Shown here piece by piece: positions 18,850 to 27,897 of a stretch of DNA of 64,000 bases. The position numbers and the translations under genes are program-made. The notes below the pieces were generated by a model that made no database searches, was not told the origin of the DNA, and was given only the letters and a program-made list of their open reading frames with translations. How positions within the stretch are numbered: position 1 is the first letter of the stretch; every line of letters begins with the position of its first letter. Source of the DNA: Bifidobacterium breve (GTDB lineage Bacteria; Actinomycetota; Acidimicrobiia; Acidimicrobiales; Acidimicrobilacustridaceae); the NCBI GenBank assembly GCA_945860545.1, contig CAMAQM010000007.1:1-64000 (forward strand), in the 5' to 3' direction.

Positions 18850-20733
18850 TCAGCGAAGGGACTCCGCCACCAGTGCGGCGTACGCAGCGGCACCCTCAGG
18901 GCGCAGGTGCATGCCGTCGTCCCACAACCAGTCGGCGTGGGGGGCGGTGGCGGCATGCCAGTCAAGCAACCGAACGCCCGGGTGGCGTTCGGCACCCCGA
19001 CGGATCACGTCGTTGACCTCGTCCTGCCACGTGTACTGGTTCCGGGTGGTGACCACCACGGCAGTGGGGACACCGTTGAGGATGTCGGCGAGTTCGTCGA
19101 ACTGCTGGTCGGTGAACACGCCGTTGTTGCCGAGGTGGACCACCACCGTGTCACCGAGGTACCCGGTGTCACGCCAGTACCGCAGCAGGTCGAGACCGAC
19201 ATCGACCTGACGGCTCACGGCGGCGTCGGCCACCACCTCACCGGTGAGACCCGCACCGAGGTCGTCGACGGCCCCGAGCATCACCGAGTCGCCCACCATC
19301 GACACCCGACCGGCAACCAGCGGCACCACCGGAGCAGTCGGTGGCGGGGCCGACGCAGCGGCGTCGGCGGCCTGGCGGGCGAGCACCGCAGCCACCAGCG
19401 GGGGCGGCAGCAACGACAGTGCGCCGCGTACCTCCAGCTCGGGGCCCGACGCCACGGCGTCGGCGACGTACCACGGGGGCGGGCCGGGCGGTTCGGCGCG
19501 CACGATGACCACCCCGGCGGCCGCCACCACAACCAACGCCAGGGTGGAGCCCACCAGCACCCGGTTCCGCAGCGAAATGTCCGACGGCGACGCGGCCGCC
19601 GCCAGACGTGTGCGCAGCCGGCCGAGCGCACCGGTACGCACCGGCATCTCGACGTAGCGGTACGACAACTCGGCGAGACCGAACGTTGCGCCGACCCGGA
19701 CCGCCACCACCAACCACCCCGGCCAGCTCACATCCACCTCGGGTCGGGTGAGCACGAACACCGGCCAGTGCCACAGGTAGATGCCATAGGACCGCAGACC
19801 CACCCAGCGCAATGGGGCGATGCCCAACGCCGTGCCCAAACGGGCGGCGGGATGAGCGAGCACCACCACCACCAGCGCCGAGAGCACCCCGGTCGCAAGG
19901 AACCCGCCCCGGTACAGCGCCGGGTCGAGCTCCCCGAGGTTCGCCATGACGAGCCCGAGACCGACGAGCGCCACCACCCCGACGAGGTCGAGCGTGGCCC
20001 GGCCGGCCGCCGGCACGTCACGACGCAGGCGCCACGGGGGCAGCACCAGCGCAGCGGCAACCCCCAACAGCAATCCCGACGCCCGGGTGTCGGTGCCGTA
20101 GTAGACGCGACTCGGATCCAACTCGACCCGGTACAACAACGCCATGAGCAGCGCAGAACCCAACGCTCCGGCAACGACGCCGATCACCAGTCGACGACGA
20201 CCGAGATACGAGATGCCCGCCGCGAACAGGATCGGCCACACCAGGTAGAACTGCTCCTCGACGGCCAACGACCACAGGTGACGAAGCAACGGCGGTCGGC
20301 CCGCTGCTTCGAAGTACGACTGTTCGGCGAAGATCTGGTGCCAGTTCTGCACGTACAACAGCGACGAGACGACGTCGCCACGCAACGCGGCGAGCGTGTC
20401 GGGCAACGCCACGACCGACACGAGCGACACGACGACCAACAGGACCCCGACAGCCGGAAGCAGCCGCCGTGCCCGACGCACCCAGAAGTCGCGGAGACTC
20501 ACCTTCCCGGTTGCGGACCGTTCGGCCAACAACAGGGCGGTGATGAGGTACCCGCTGATGACGAGGAACACCTCCACCCCGAGGAACCCGCCGGGGAGCG
20601 CCACGACACCGCCGTGGTAGGCGAGCACCGCCAACACGGCGAGGGCGCGCAACCCGTCGATGCCGGGGAGGTAACCGAGCCGTGGCCCCCGGTCGGTGGC
20701 CCACGGCCCGGCCGGGGCGGACGTCTGGGTCAT
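18850..20733 (-). CDS. Acyltransferase-3 family protein with C-terminal SGNH hydrolase domain
   Basis: A 627-residue OatA-like envelope acyltransferase starting at ATG 20733, four bases after the stop of the upstream flavoenzyme. The N-terminal half has the diagnostic GYLPGIDGLRALAVLAVLAYH and GGFLGVEVFLVISGYLIT motifs and about ten membrane segments, the acyltransferase-3 pore that moves acyl groups across the membrane. The C-terminal extracellular SGNH domain retains GDSVMLG (block I Ser), GNNG (block III) and DDGMHLRPEG (catalytic Asp-His). Family members O-acetylate peptidoglycan or other surface glycans. A longer frame upstream of 20733 overlaps the neighbouring gene in another frame and is rejected. 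Confidence 0.9.
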   Translation of the reverse strand: MTQTSAPAGPWATDRGPRLGYLPGIDGLRALAVLAVLAYHGGVVALPGGFLGVEVFLVISGYLITALLLAERSATGKVSLRDFWVRRARRLLPAVGVLLVVVSLVSVVALPDTLAALRGDVVSSLLYVQNWHQIFAEQSYFEAAGRPPLLRHLWSLAVEEQFYLVWPILFAAGISYLGRRRLVIGVVAGALGSALLMALLYRVELDPSRVYYGTDTRASGLLLGVAAALVLPPWRLRRDVPAAGRATLDLVGVVALVGLGLVMANLGELDPALYRGGFLATGVLSALVVVVLAHPAARLGTALGIAPLRWVGLRSYGIYLWHWPVFVLTRPEVDVSWPGWLVVAVRVGATFGLAELSYRYVEMPVRTGALGRLRTRLAAAASPSDISLRNRVLVGSTLALVVVAAAGVVIVRAEPPGPPPWYVADAVASGPELEVRGALSLLPPPLVAAVLARQAADAAASAPPPTAPVVPLVAGRVSMVGDSVMLGAVDDLGAGLTGEVVADAAVSRQVDVGLDLLRYWRDTGYLGDTVVVHLGNNGVFTDQQFDELADILNGVPTAVVVTTRNQYTWQDEVNDVIRRGAERHPGVRLLDWHAATAPHADWLWDDGMHLRPEGAAAYAALVAESLR

Positions 20734-20737
20734 GAGG

Positions 20738-21847
20738 TCAGTGACCGACCGGACGCACCACGTCGGGCGTGAGGTCCCCGACCCTGGGCACCCCGAGCTG
20801 GCGGAGCGTGTCGGCCACCTCGTCCCGCAACAGACCCAACATGCGTTCCACACCGGCCTGACCGCCTGCAGCGAGCGCCCACAGCACCGCCCGGCCGACG
20901 AGGACCGCTGTCGCCCCCATCGCCACCGCCTTGACAACGTCGGTGCCGCTGCGGATCCCGCCGTCGACGAGCACGTCGATGTCGCCACCGACGGCGTCGA
21001 CCACCGCACCGAGTGCATCGGCGGTCGCCGGGTCGCCGTCGAGTTGGCGGCCACCGTGGTTCGACACCACGACCCCCCGGGCACCGGCATCAACGGCCCG
21101 TCGGGCGTCAGCGGCGGTGATGACCCCTTTGGGTATCAGGGGCAACGACGTCAACCCCGACAACCACTCGAGGTCCTTCCAGGTCAACGTCTGGTCGAAC
21201 TGGGCGCTGAACGCCCGCAACCCCGATCCGCTGCCGCCGGAGGCGCCGAGCGACTCGGCGACGTTGGCGAGTTCCATCCCGTCGGGGAGCACGAACCGGT
21301 TGCGCTGGTCGGCGTAACGAATCCCGATGGTGGGGGCGTCAACGGTGGGCACGAGCGCCGTGAACCCGGCGGCCACCGCCCGTTCAACGAGTTCCCGGGT
21401 CAGACCCCGGTCGGTGAACACGTACAACTGGAACCACCGCGGGGCCCCGGTGGCGGCAACCTCTTCGAGTGCCACGGTGGACAGGGTCGAGTTCACCATG
21501 ACGGTGCCGAGGGACGCTGCCGCTCTCGCCGTCGCCACCTCGCCGTCGGGGGTGGCGAGCCGGTGGAACGCGGTGGGGGCAATCAGCACCGGGAAGTCCA
21601 CGGGTTGGCCCACCACGGTGGTGGAAGTGTCGATGGCCGACACGTCCACCAGTGAGCGACGGACGAAACACCACCGTTGCCACGCCCGTTCGTTCTCCGC
21701 CAACGTCCATTCCCGCAACGCACCGGAGCGGTAGTAGTCGTACGCCGACTCCGTCAACACCTCACGGGCGGCCTGGTGGAAGTCCTCGAAACACACCAGC
21801 CGCTCGAGGGCGGCGGGGTCGTACCCCCCGGGGTGGTCAGCGGCCAT
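20738..21847 (-). CDS. FMN-dependent alpha-hydroxy-acid dehydrogenase (LldD/lactate oxidase family)
   Basis: A 369-residue TIM-barrel flavoenzyme that oxidises 2-hydroxy acids such as L-lactate or glycolate. Diagnostic segments are the FMN-binding PVLIAPTAFHRLA, the YVFTDRGLTREL region and the active-site SNHGGRQLDGDPAT motif with its catalytic His and substrate-binding Arg, followed by DVLVDGGIRSGTDVVKA and VGRAVLWAL. ATG 21847 is chosen because a TATGGT -10 lies five bases upstream; GTG 21877 would add ten residues. It heads a tight two-gene unit with the acyltransferase. Substrate cannot be fixed from sequence alone. Confidence 0.88.
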   Translation of the reverse strand: MAADHPGGYDPAALERLVCFEDFHQAAREVLTESAYDYYRSGALREWTLAENERAWQRWCFVRRSLVDVSAIDTSTTVVGQPVDFPVLIAPTAFHRLATPDGEVATARAAASLGTVMVNSTLSTVALEEVAATGAPRWFQLYVFTDRGLTRELVERAVAAGFTALVPTVDAPTIGIRYADQRNRFVLPDGMELANVAESLGASGGSGSGLRAFSAQFDQTLTWKDLEWLSGLTSLPLIPKGVITAADARRAVDAGARGVVVSNHGGRQLDGDPATADALGAVVDAVGGDIDVLVDGGIRSGTDVVKAVAMGATAVLVGRAVLWALAAGGQAGVERMLGLLRDEVADTLRQLGVPRVGDLTPDVVRPVGH

Positions 21848-21852
21848 ACCCG

Positions 21853-21858
21853 ACCATA
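21853..21858 (-). promoter_or_regulatory. -10 element TATGGT, leaderless start
   Basis: TATGGT on the minus strand lies five bases before ATG 21847 of the FMN dehydrogenase, supporting that start over GTG 21877. Confidence 0.45.
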
Positions 21859-21887
21859 CCGCCGGGCCTGACGGCACCCCATTCAGC

Positions 21888-22595
21888 TCAGGTTCCGAAC
21901 CCTCGCAACGCCGGGAGGTCCGGCATGGAGCGCAGCGAACGTTTCAGCTCGGCGAACGGGGCGAACCCCGCCAGGGTCTCCACCGCCTCCCACAACGCCA
22001 CCGCCTCGTCGTCACCGGGGAGCCGACTGATCACCGGGCCGAAAAAGGACGAACCATCCGGTGGGGAGAACGTGATGATCGGTGTGCCCACATCCCGTCC
22101 GGCGCGGCTCAGTGCCAGTTCCGTCTCCGCCGAAATGATCTCGTCATGGCTCTCGTCATCGGCGGCCGCCGCCAGCGCCGGATCCAACCCGGCCGCTTCG
22201 AGCACCTCGACGAGGTGGGGTGGTGTCGCGGCGTCACGACGCAACAAGCCACCCGGATCCGGTTCGCGATCCCACAACGACTCCCCGACAACCCGGTAGA
22301 ACTCCCCGACCGAGCCGTTGCCGTGGTCGGCCCGCACCGCTGCGGCCACACGGAGCAGGCGCAGACCAGCGGTGTGCAACGTCTCGTACCCGTCGGGAAA
22401 GTCCGAGCCGTAGTCCTTGTCGGCGTTGACGATCCGCAAGGCAATGAACCGCCAGGTGACGTCGACGTCCCGCAGTCCGGCCACCTGCACCACCCAGCGC
22501 GACGTCACCCAGGCGAACGGACAGACGGGGTCGAAGAAGAAATCGATTGGTGTGGAACGTTTTGCGGTCACGCGCACCACAACCGCTCCCGACAC
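21888..22595 (-). CDS. DsbA-family protein, mycothiol-dependent nitroreductase-like
   Basis: A 235-residue thioredoxin-fold protein with the N-terminal motif DFFFDPVCPFAWVTSRWV. This matches the DPLCPWAWxTSRW pattern of M. tuberculosis Rv2466c, a mycothiol-dependent oxidoreductase. Only the first active-site Cys is present in the CPFA motif. The helical insertion and the C-terminal PPDGSSFFGPVISR segment with the cis-Pro region are kept. GTG 22595 has GGGGAA eight bases upstream; GTG 22571 is an alternative that removes eight residues. Role: reduction of thiol adducts or detoxification, by family. It points to mycothiol use by the organism. Confidence 0.78.
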   Translation of the reverse strand: MSGAVVVRVTAKRSTPIDFFFDPVCPFAWVTSRWVVQVAGLRDVDVTWRFIALRIVNADKDYGSDFPDGYETLHTAGLRLLRVAAAVRADHGNGSVGEFYRVVGESLWDREPDPGGLLRRDAATPPHLVEVLEAAGLDPALAAAADDESHDEIISAETELALSRAGRDVGTPIITFSPPDGSSFFGPVISRLPGDDEAVALWEAVETLAGFAPFAELKRSLRSMPDLPALRGFGT

Positions 22596-22611
22596 CGAAT
22601 TGTTCCCCGCG

Positions 22612-22956
22612 TCACCCGGCGTCGAGTTGATGGGCGAGGGTCTCGCCGTCAGGGGTGGACACGCACACCCTCGCCCAACGCGAACCGGTCAACGTCACCA
22701 CCACACCGGGTCCGCGGCGCGGTGCGACCACGTACCAACGCTCACCCCGATGCCGCCAGCGACCCAGTTTGCACCGCCCCGGCCAATGGGCGCCGACCAG
22801 ACGAACACCGGACACCGCAGCGATGAGGTCGCGCTCGACCGCCACGGAAGCCACCGATCCGACGGGAACGGACAACACCCCGAGGAAGCCGAAGAACCGT
22901 TCGGTCGGCGTCGGGGTCACCACGAGATGCCCGGCGGTGACGGCGACTGCGGCCAT
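22612..22956 (-). CDS. Hypothetical protein (beta-rich, PH-like)
   Basis: A 114-residue protein starting MAAVAVTAGHLVVTPTPTERF at ATG 22956. A GTG 45 bases upstream would overlap the divergent asnB start and is rejected. Alternating hydrophobic strands (GHLVVTPTP, VASVAVERDLI, WYVVAPRRGPGVVVTLTG) and a final helix suggest a small beta-barrel such as a PH-like domain, but I recognise no named family. It is divergent from asnB with a 44-bp shared promoter region and ends 16 bases before the DsbA-like gene, with which it may be co-transcribed. Confidence 0.65.
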   Translation of the reverse strand: MAAVAVTAGHLVVTPTPTERFFGFLGVLSVPVGSVASVAVERDLIAAVSGVRLVGAHWPGRCKLGRWRHRGERWYVVAPRRGPGVVVTLTGSRWARVCVSTPDGETLAHQLDAG

Positions 22957-22986
22957 GCCCCGAGTCTGCCCTACGGGGCGCGCAAC

Positions 22987-22992
22987 TATGCT
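22987..22992 (+). promoter_or_regulatory. -10 element TATGCT of asnB, leaderless start
   Basis: TATGCT ends eight bases before ATG 23001. The mature enzyme needs Cys2 exposed, which fixes that start, so the transcript would have almost no 5' leader. Confidence 0.55.
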
Positions 22993-23000
22993 CCACGTCA

Positions 23001-24902
23001 ATGTGCGGCATTGCTGGGGTGCGACGGTTCGAACGAGGCGTTGACCACTCCGCCCAGGCCGCCGCCGCCGGTGCCGTCATGGGTCACCGCGGCCCTGACG
23101 ACGACCAGGTGTGGCACGACGAACGGCTCGCCCTCGCCTTCCGCCGCCTCGCCATCGTGGGGCTCAGCGACGGCCGCCAACCCCTCAGCGACCACGACGG
23201 GCGCTACGTCCTCGTCGGCAACGGCGAGATCTACAACCACCTCGAGCTGCGGGCCGGCCTCGAAGCGCGCGGCCGGCGTCTGCGCACCCACAGCGACCTC
23301 GAAGTGGTGCTGCACCTCTACGCCGAGGAAGGCCCCGACGCCTTCGCCCGGTTGCGGGGCATGTACGCCGTGGCCATCTGGGACACCCACACCGGGGACC
23401 TGGTGTGCTGCCGGGACCCGTTCGGGATCAAACCGCTCTACTACCAACACGACGCCGGCGCATTCCGGTTCGCCTCCGAACTCCCCGCCCTCGCCGAGGC
23501 GATGGATCACCTCCCCGCCATGCGACCCGAAGCGGTGCTGCGGTTCCTCACGTTCCAGTACGTGCCCGAACCCGACACCGCCGTCGAAGGGGTGTCGAAA
23601 CTGCCTGCCGGTCACTACGTGCGCGTCACCGCCGACGGCGACCTGACCCTCACCCGATGGTGGACACCGACGTTCACCCCGACGACACGGTCGTTCGACG
23701 ACTATGTCGAAGAGGTCCGTGCCGCCATTGCCGACTCGGTGCACATCCACCGCTCGACGGAGGTGGAACAAGGCGCGTTCCTGTCCGGCGGCATCGATTC
23801 GAGCCTCACCTCGGCGCTGGCCAACCGCACCAGCCCCACCCCGACGTTCTCCGTCGGGTTCGCCCACGGCATCGACGAACTGACCAACGCCCGCCGCGCC
23901 GCCGAGGCGCTCGGCACGCAACACCACGAGTTGCGCATCACCGACCAGATGGCGTTCGACGGCATCGACCCGATGATCGCCCACCTCGGTGAACCCCTCG
24001 CCGACCCCGCCGCGCTCGGGTTGTTCTACGTGTCCGAACTCGCCGCCACCAAGGTCACCACCGTGCTGTCGGGCGAAGGGGCAGACGAACTTTTCCTCGG
24101 GTACCGCCTCTACGACGAACCCCGCTCGCTCACCCCGTTCACCCGGCTACCCAAGGTGATGCAATCCGCTGCGTCAGCACTGGCGCGACGCGCCCCGGCG
24201 ATGCGGGGCCGCAACTGGGTGGTGCGGGCCGGCACACCACTCGAGCGGCGCTACATCGGCAACGGCCGGGTCGGCAGCGCCGACACCCGGGCGTCGGTGC
24301 TGAACCCGGCGTGGGCCACCGCCGAAGCCCTCGCCGAGCCCTACGCCGCCTCCGACCGCATCTACGCCCAGGCCGACGGACTCGACGGCATGGACGACGT
24401 CCGCCGCATGCAGTACCTGGACCTGCACCTGTGGCTACCCGGCGACATCCTCACCAAGGCCGACCGGCTGTCGATGGCGCACTCACTCGAGTTGCGCGTG
24501 CCGTTCCTCGACCGGGTCGTGTGGGACGCCGCGTCCCGCATCCCCGTCGACATGTCCCTCGACGCCCACACCACCAAGCGCGTGCTGCGCGCCGCGGCGG
24601 CCGACGTGCTTCCCCCCGACGTGTGCGCCCTGCCCAAACTCGGCTTCCCGGTTCCGGTACGGACGTGGATAAGCGGTTCGTGGGGAATGGCGTTGCGTGA
24701 CGAACTCGCCGGTGAAGACTTCGGAGGGGTGGTGGACCCCGCAGCGGTGGTGCGCCTCGTCGACGATCACCGGGCGGGGACCGCCGATCACAGCCGGGTG
24801 CTGTGGGCCCTCATGATCCTGGGTCGTTGGCACCGACAGTTCTCGACGCGAACGCTGCGACGACTCCCACCCCGGCCACCTCACGCTTACACCGCAGGCT
24901 GA
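23001..24902 (+). CDS. asnB: Asparagine synthetase (glutamine-hydrolysing)
   Basis: A 633-residue two-domain amidotransferase that makes asparagine (or an amidated analogue) from aspartate, glutamine and ATP. It starts MCGIAGV, so Cys2 is the glutaminase nucleophile. The class II glutaminase continues with MGHRGPDD and LVGNGEIYNHLELR. The synthetase domain has the PP-loop SGGIDSS at about residues 262-268, LSGEGADELFLGYR and KADRLSMAHSLELRVPFLD. Length matches the long AsnB/AsnO type. It stands as a single gene between a divergent hypothetical gene and a carotenoid oxygenase. AsnB paralogues also modify peptidoglycan or secondary metabolites, so the substrate is probable rather than proven. 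Confidence 0.93.
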   Translation: MCGIAGVRRFERGVDHSAQAAAAGAVMGHRGPDDDQVWHDERLALAFRRLAIVGLSDGRQPLSDHDGRYVLVGNGEIYNHLELRAGLEARGRRLRTHSDLEVVLHLYAEEGPDAFARLRGMYAVAIWDTHTGDLVCCRDPFGIKPLYYQHDAGAFRFASELPALAEAMDHLPAMRPEAVLRFLTFQYVPEPDTAVEGVSKLPAGHYVRVTADGDLTLTRWWTPTFTPTTRSFDDYVEEVRAAIADSVHIHRSTEVEQGAFLSGGIDSSLTSALANRTSPTPTFSVGFAHGIDELTNARRAAEALGTQHHELRITDQMAFDGIDPMIAHLGEPLADPAALGLFYVSELAATKVTTVLSGEGADELFLGYRLYDEPRSLTPFTRLPKVMQSAASALARRAPAMRGRNWVVRAGTPLERRYIGNGRVGSADTRASVLNPAWATAEALAEPYAASDRIYAQADGLDGMDDVRRMQYLDLHLWLPGDILTKADRLSMAHSLELRVPFLDRVVWDAASRIPVDMSLDAHTTKRVLRAAAADVLPPDVCALPKLGFPVPVRTWISGSWGMALRDELAGEDFGGVVDPAAVVRLVDDHRAGTADHSRVLWALMILGRWHRQFSTRTLRRLPPRPPHAYTAG

Positions 24903-25020
24903 GCCACCCCGTCGACGGCAACCTTCCCCGGCACCCCGACGCCACGCGTTGGTAGGGTGCCGCCACGGCGGGCGATGGGAACGCCCGGCCAACACGAGCA
25001 CGTCGCCGGGGGGAACCGAC

Positions 25021-26724
25021 ATGCCCATCCCACGTTCGTTGTTCAACCGTGACGATCCGGTGGACCACGACTTCGCTGTGGTCGGCGGTGCGTGGCCTGA
25101 AGGCCTCAGCGGTGAACTGGTGCTCAGCGCACCCCACCCCGACACGTTCGGCGGTCCGCACCCGTTCTTCGGGGACGGTGTCATGTACCGGCTGTCCCTT
25201 CAACCCGGCACCCACGGCGCGCCGACGGACCGGTTCGCCTGGCGGGCCCGGCGCATCGATTCGCCGTCAGCACGCCTGAGGGCTCGCCGACCCGACGTGT
25301 TCACCCCCACCATGATCGGGGTGAGTTCGCCGTTCGGGCACAGCAACGCCGCCAACACGGCGCCGCTCGTGTGGGGGGACCGCCTGTTCACCACCTGGGA
25401 CGTGGGTCGACCCGTCGAGGTGGACCCCGTCACCCTCGAATTCCTCGGCGAGGTCGGGCACCGCAACCAGTGGAAGTCGTTCGAAGCACTCGGGCCCCAG
25501 CCGGTGCTGCCGATGATCATGTCAACGGCCCACCCCGTCATCGACCCGGAACGCAACGTGCTGTGGACGGTGAACACCGTGTGGGGACAGCTCCACATCG
25601 TGCGATGGGACGGAACCGGAGACATCGAGATGTGGCCGGTGGACGGCGCGGCGATCCCCCAGTCGGTCCACACCATCACCCAGACCCGGGACTGGCTGGT
25701 GGTGGGTGACTGCGCCTACAAGTTCGAGGCCCAGGTGCTCGACGGTGGAGACCGGACCGAACCGGCGAACGCCAACGGCCCGGTGTTCCTCATCCGCAAG
25801 GCCGACATCGAATCAACGCCGGCGGGGCAACCCGTCACCGCCCGACGGTTCACCATCGGTCCCGAGATCAACCACTACTACGCCCGTTGGGACGACAGCG
25901 ACGGGGTCGCCGTGCTGTTCGAACACACCGAAGCGGCCGACATCGCCATGGTGCAGTCCCCCCACGACACCGATGCCCTCGGACGACCCTGCGATCCGGC
26001 TCTGGCCGGACTGTACGGGTTCCCCATGGCACCGGACCGGACGTCGATGGTGGTGGTGAACCCCGAGACCGGCGCCGTGTTGCACCGCGCTGAACAGCGC
26101 GAACCGGAACTGTTGTGGTCCCGACAACTCAACGCCATGGACTGGAGCCTCGAAGGCCGCGACCGACCCACCCTGCACCACAGCGTCCACCAGGGGTACC
26201 GGCCCGAAGGCATCACCCAAAAAATGTTGGCGCTGTACGGCGACCGCGTGGACCGGACCATCCTGCCCAACGCAGAGACGGCACCGGTCGTGGCGTCAAC
26301 GTCGGTACCCGACATGGAACTCGCCTCCTACTGGGAACTCGGGGTCGACGACTTTCCGTCGTCGCCGATCTTCGTGCCACGCAACCCGTCTGCGGGCCTC
26401 GCCGGATACGGCGACAGCGGCGAAAACCCGGGCGGCCACGACGGCTGGGTGGTGGTGCCGGTGTGTAACGACAACCGGTTCCGCATCGAGGTGTTCGACG
26501 CCGCGGAGGTGGGTCGTGGACCGGTGGCGACCCTGGCGGCGGGGTCAATGACCGCGCCGTTCATGCTGCACTCGGCGTGGATGCCTCGTGCTGTGCCGTC
26601 GACGGCGTTGCCGAGGGTGCGTTTCGCCGACGAACTCGACCGGGTGGACGAACTCCCCCCCGATCTTGCCCACACGGCACGCCAGGTGGCCGACGACCTC
26701 CTCAACGGCGCACCGCTCGTCTGA
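25021..26724 (+). CDS. Carotenoid oxygenase (RPE65/lignostilbene dioxygenase family)
   Basis: A 567-residue non-haem iron dioxygenase that cleaves carotenoids or stilbenes. ATG 25021 follows a GGGGGGAA ribosome-binding site. The motifs HPFFGDGVMYRL near the N terminus and INHYYARWDDSDG are typical. The four iron-binding His are best matched by His171 (AHPVID), His217 (SVHTI), His302 (FEHTEA) and His517 (FMLHSAW), spaced like those of RPE65. No signal peptide. Together with the CrtI-like gene at 15312 it suggests apocarotenoid metabolism, but the two are 8 kb apart and unlinked. Confidence 0.9.
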   Translation: MPIPRSLFNRDDPVDHDFAVVGGAWPEGLSGELVLSAPHPDTFGGPHPFFGDGVMYRLSLQPGTHGAPTDRFAWRARRIDSPSARLRARRPDVFTPTMIGVSSPFGHSNAANTAPLVWGDRLFTTWDVGRPVEVDPVTLEFLGEVGHRNQWKSFEALGPQPVLPMIMSTAHPVIDPERNVLWTVNTVWGQLHIVRWDGTGDIEMWPVDGAAIPQSVHTITQTRDWLVVGDCAYKFEAQVLDGGDRTEPANANGPVFLIRKADIESTPAGQPVTARRFTIGPEINHYYARWDDSDGVAVLFEHTEAADIAMVQSPHDTDALGRPCDPALAGLYGFPMAPDRTSMVVVNPETGAVLHRAEQREPELLWSRQLNAMDWSLEGRDRPTLHHSVHQGYRPEGITQKMLALYGDRVDRTILPNAETAPVVASTSVPDMELASYWELGVDDFPSSPIFVPRNPSAGLAGYGDSGENPGGHDGWVVVPVCNDNRFRIEVFDAAEVGRGPVATLAAGSMTAPFMLHSAWMPRAVPSTALPRVRFADELDRVDELPPDLAHTARQVADDLLNGAPLV

Positions 26725-26746
26725 CACCCCGCGGTGCGGGCCGTCG

Positions 26747-26752
26747 TAGGAT
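26747..26752 (+). promoter_or_regulatory. -10 element TAGGAT upstream of a 7-codon leader ORF
   Basis: TAGGAT lies seven bases before GTG 26760, the first codon of a tiny frame that ends in the start of the next gene. See the 26760-26783 entry. Confidence 0.4.
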
Positions 26753-26759
26753 CCCCGCC

Positions 26760-26783
26760 GTGAACGGGAACGAACAACGGTGA
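26760..26783 (+). CDS. Possible 7-codon leaderless uORF
   Basis: GTG 26760 opens a frame translating as MNGNEQR and ending TGA at 26781-26783, so its stop overlaps GTG 26780 of the downstream gene as GTGA. A -10 like TAGGAT sits seven bases upstream. If transcription starts here, ribosomes would load on this mini-frame and reinitiate on the next gene. Alternatively it is chance and the real start is GTG 26780 alone. Confidence 0.3.
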   Translation: MNGNEQR

Positions 26784-27445
26784 CCGGGCCACGGCCGACC
26801 ATGGGCCTTGACCGCAACGTGGCGCGATGGCTGATCGGCGCCAGCCTGATTCTGGTGACGGTGCTCGCACTGTCGCGGTGTGCGGGCAGCGGAGACGCCG
26901 CCGAGGAACCCGACGCTGCATCGACCACCTCGTCGACGATCGCCGCCAGCGACACCACCGTTGAGGGGGCTGCACCGTCGACGGATACGACCGCAGGAGT
27001 CGACCCGACCACCAGCGTGGTCCCTGTGCTGACCCCGGGCTCCGACCAGTTCGGCGCGCCACTTGAGGATCCGGTCGGCACCGGGCGGGAACTCGCACAA
27101 CGGTTCCTCGACATCCTCAGTTCCCCCGACCCGCGTCCCCGGCTCGAGGCGTTCCTGTCCCCGGCGTTCCAACTGCAACGCTCCAACGGCACGTTCGCCA
27201 ACAAGGACGAGTATCTCGACGCCCCCGCCACCGTGGCTCGCTTCACCATCGCCGAGGACTCGGTGCGCGTCACCCAGGACGGCCGGGTGCTCGTGGTGCG
27301 CTTCTCCGTCGAGATCCAAGAGACGATCGACGGCCGTGAACAGCGGGTCACCAGCGCCGACCGGCTCGGGGTGTTCCAACGCGGTCCTTCGGGGTGGCAA
27401 CTGGTGGCGTGGTCGAACTTCAACCCTGTCCCCACCGGGCAGTGA
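26780..27445 (+). CDS. Membrane-anchored NTF2-like (DUF4440-type) hypothetical protein
   Basis: A 221-residue protein with one N-terminal hydrophobic segment (WLIGASLILVTVLALSRC) directly followed by Cys. That Cys might act as a lipobox, but ALSRC is atypical. A Ser/Thr/Ala-rich linker (residues about 38-75) leads to a globular C-terminal domain with LAQRFLDILSSPDPRPRLEAF, VLVVRFSVEIQETI and GWQLVAWSNFNP, the layout of an NTF2-like cone fold. It therefore probably sits on the outer face of the membrane. GTG 26780 is the likely start, coupled to a possible mini-ORF; ATG 26801 is an alternative. It ends 18 bases before the thioesterase. Confidence 0.65.
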   Translation: MTGPRPTMGLDRNVARWLIGASLILVTVLALSRCAGSGDAAEEPDAASTTSSTIAASDTTVEGAAPSTDTTAGVDPTTSVVPVLTPGSDQFGAPLEDPVGTGRELAQRFLDILSSPDPRPRLEAFLSPAFQLQRSNGTFANKDEYLDAPATVARFTIAEDSVRVTQDGRVLVVRFSVEIQETIDGREQRVTSADRLGVFQRGPSGWQLVAWSNFNPVPTGQ

Positions 27446-27463
27446 ACGGGGCAAGGTGACGAC

Positions 27464-27895
27464 GTGGAACCGGTGATGGGTGTTGACGAGCTCAATGAAC
27501 GACTCGCCTCGGTGTTCGAAGAGGTTCGCCCCTACGCCGTGACCGAGGTGTGGGAGAACCACGCCACGCTCGAGGTGCCGGCGTCGAGCGTCGTGATCCG
27601 CCCCGGGGGGACCGTGTCAGGTCCCACGGTCATGGCGCTCGCCGACGCCGCGGCGTGGGTGGTGGTTCTGGCCCACATCGGCTGGGTGCCCCTAGCGGTC
27701 ACCTCGAACCTGTCGATCAACTTCCTTCGCAAACCCGAACCGGAGCGACTGCGGGCCACCGCCGAACTCCTCAAGTTGGGTCGACGTCTGGCGGTGACCC
27801 ATGTGCGGGTGTTCGGCGGCACCGAGGACCGGCTCGTCGCCGACGCCAGCGTCACCTACGCAATCCCCGCCGACCGCGGGAACGCAGCCGACTGA
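27464..27895 (+). CDS. PaaI-family hotdog thioesterase
   Basis: A 143-residue hotdog-fold protein resembling PaaI/YdiI acyl-CoA thioesterases. The conserved GGTVSGPTVMALADAAAWVVV segment (key residues G, G, D) holds the catalytic region, followed by VTSNLSINFLRKPEPERLRATAELLKLGRR and VADASVTYAIP. GTG 27464 is taken; ATG 27476 in the same frame would start MGVDELNERL, which fits the family as well. It is probably co-transcribed with the membrane protein upstream. Substrate unknown; acyl-CoA or aryl-CoA esters by family. Confidence 0.85.
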   Translation: MEPVMGVDELNERLASVFEEVRPYAVTEVWENHATLEVPASSVVIRPGGTVSGPTVMALADAAAWVVVLAHIGWVPLAVTSNLSINFLRKPEPERLRATAELLKLGRRLAVTHVRVFGGTEDRLVADASVTYAIPADRGNAAD

Positions 27896-27897
27896 AT

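Noticed and set aside
18751..20772. 673-residue plus-strand frame
   Set aside because: Antisense to the acyltransferase-3/SGNH gene; translation is His/Arg/Gln-rich and has no recognisable domain.
20738..21093. Longer N terminus for the acyltransferase (frame open to 21093)
   Set aside because: It would overlap the FMN dehydrogenase on the same strand in another frame and the extra 120 residues have no family counterpart; ATG 20733 is directly after the previous stop.
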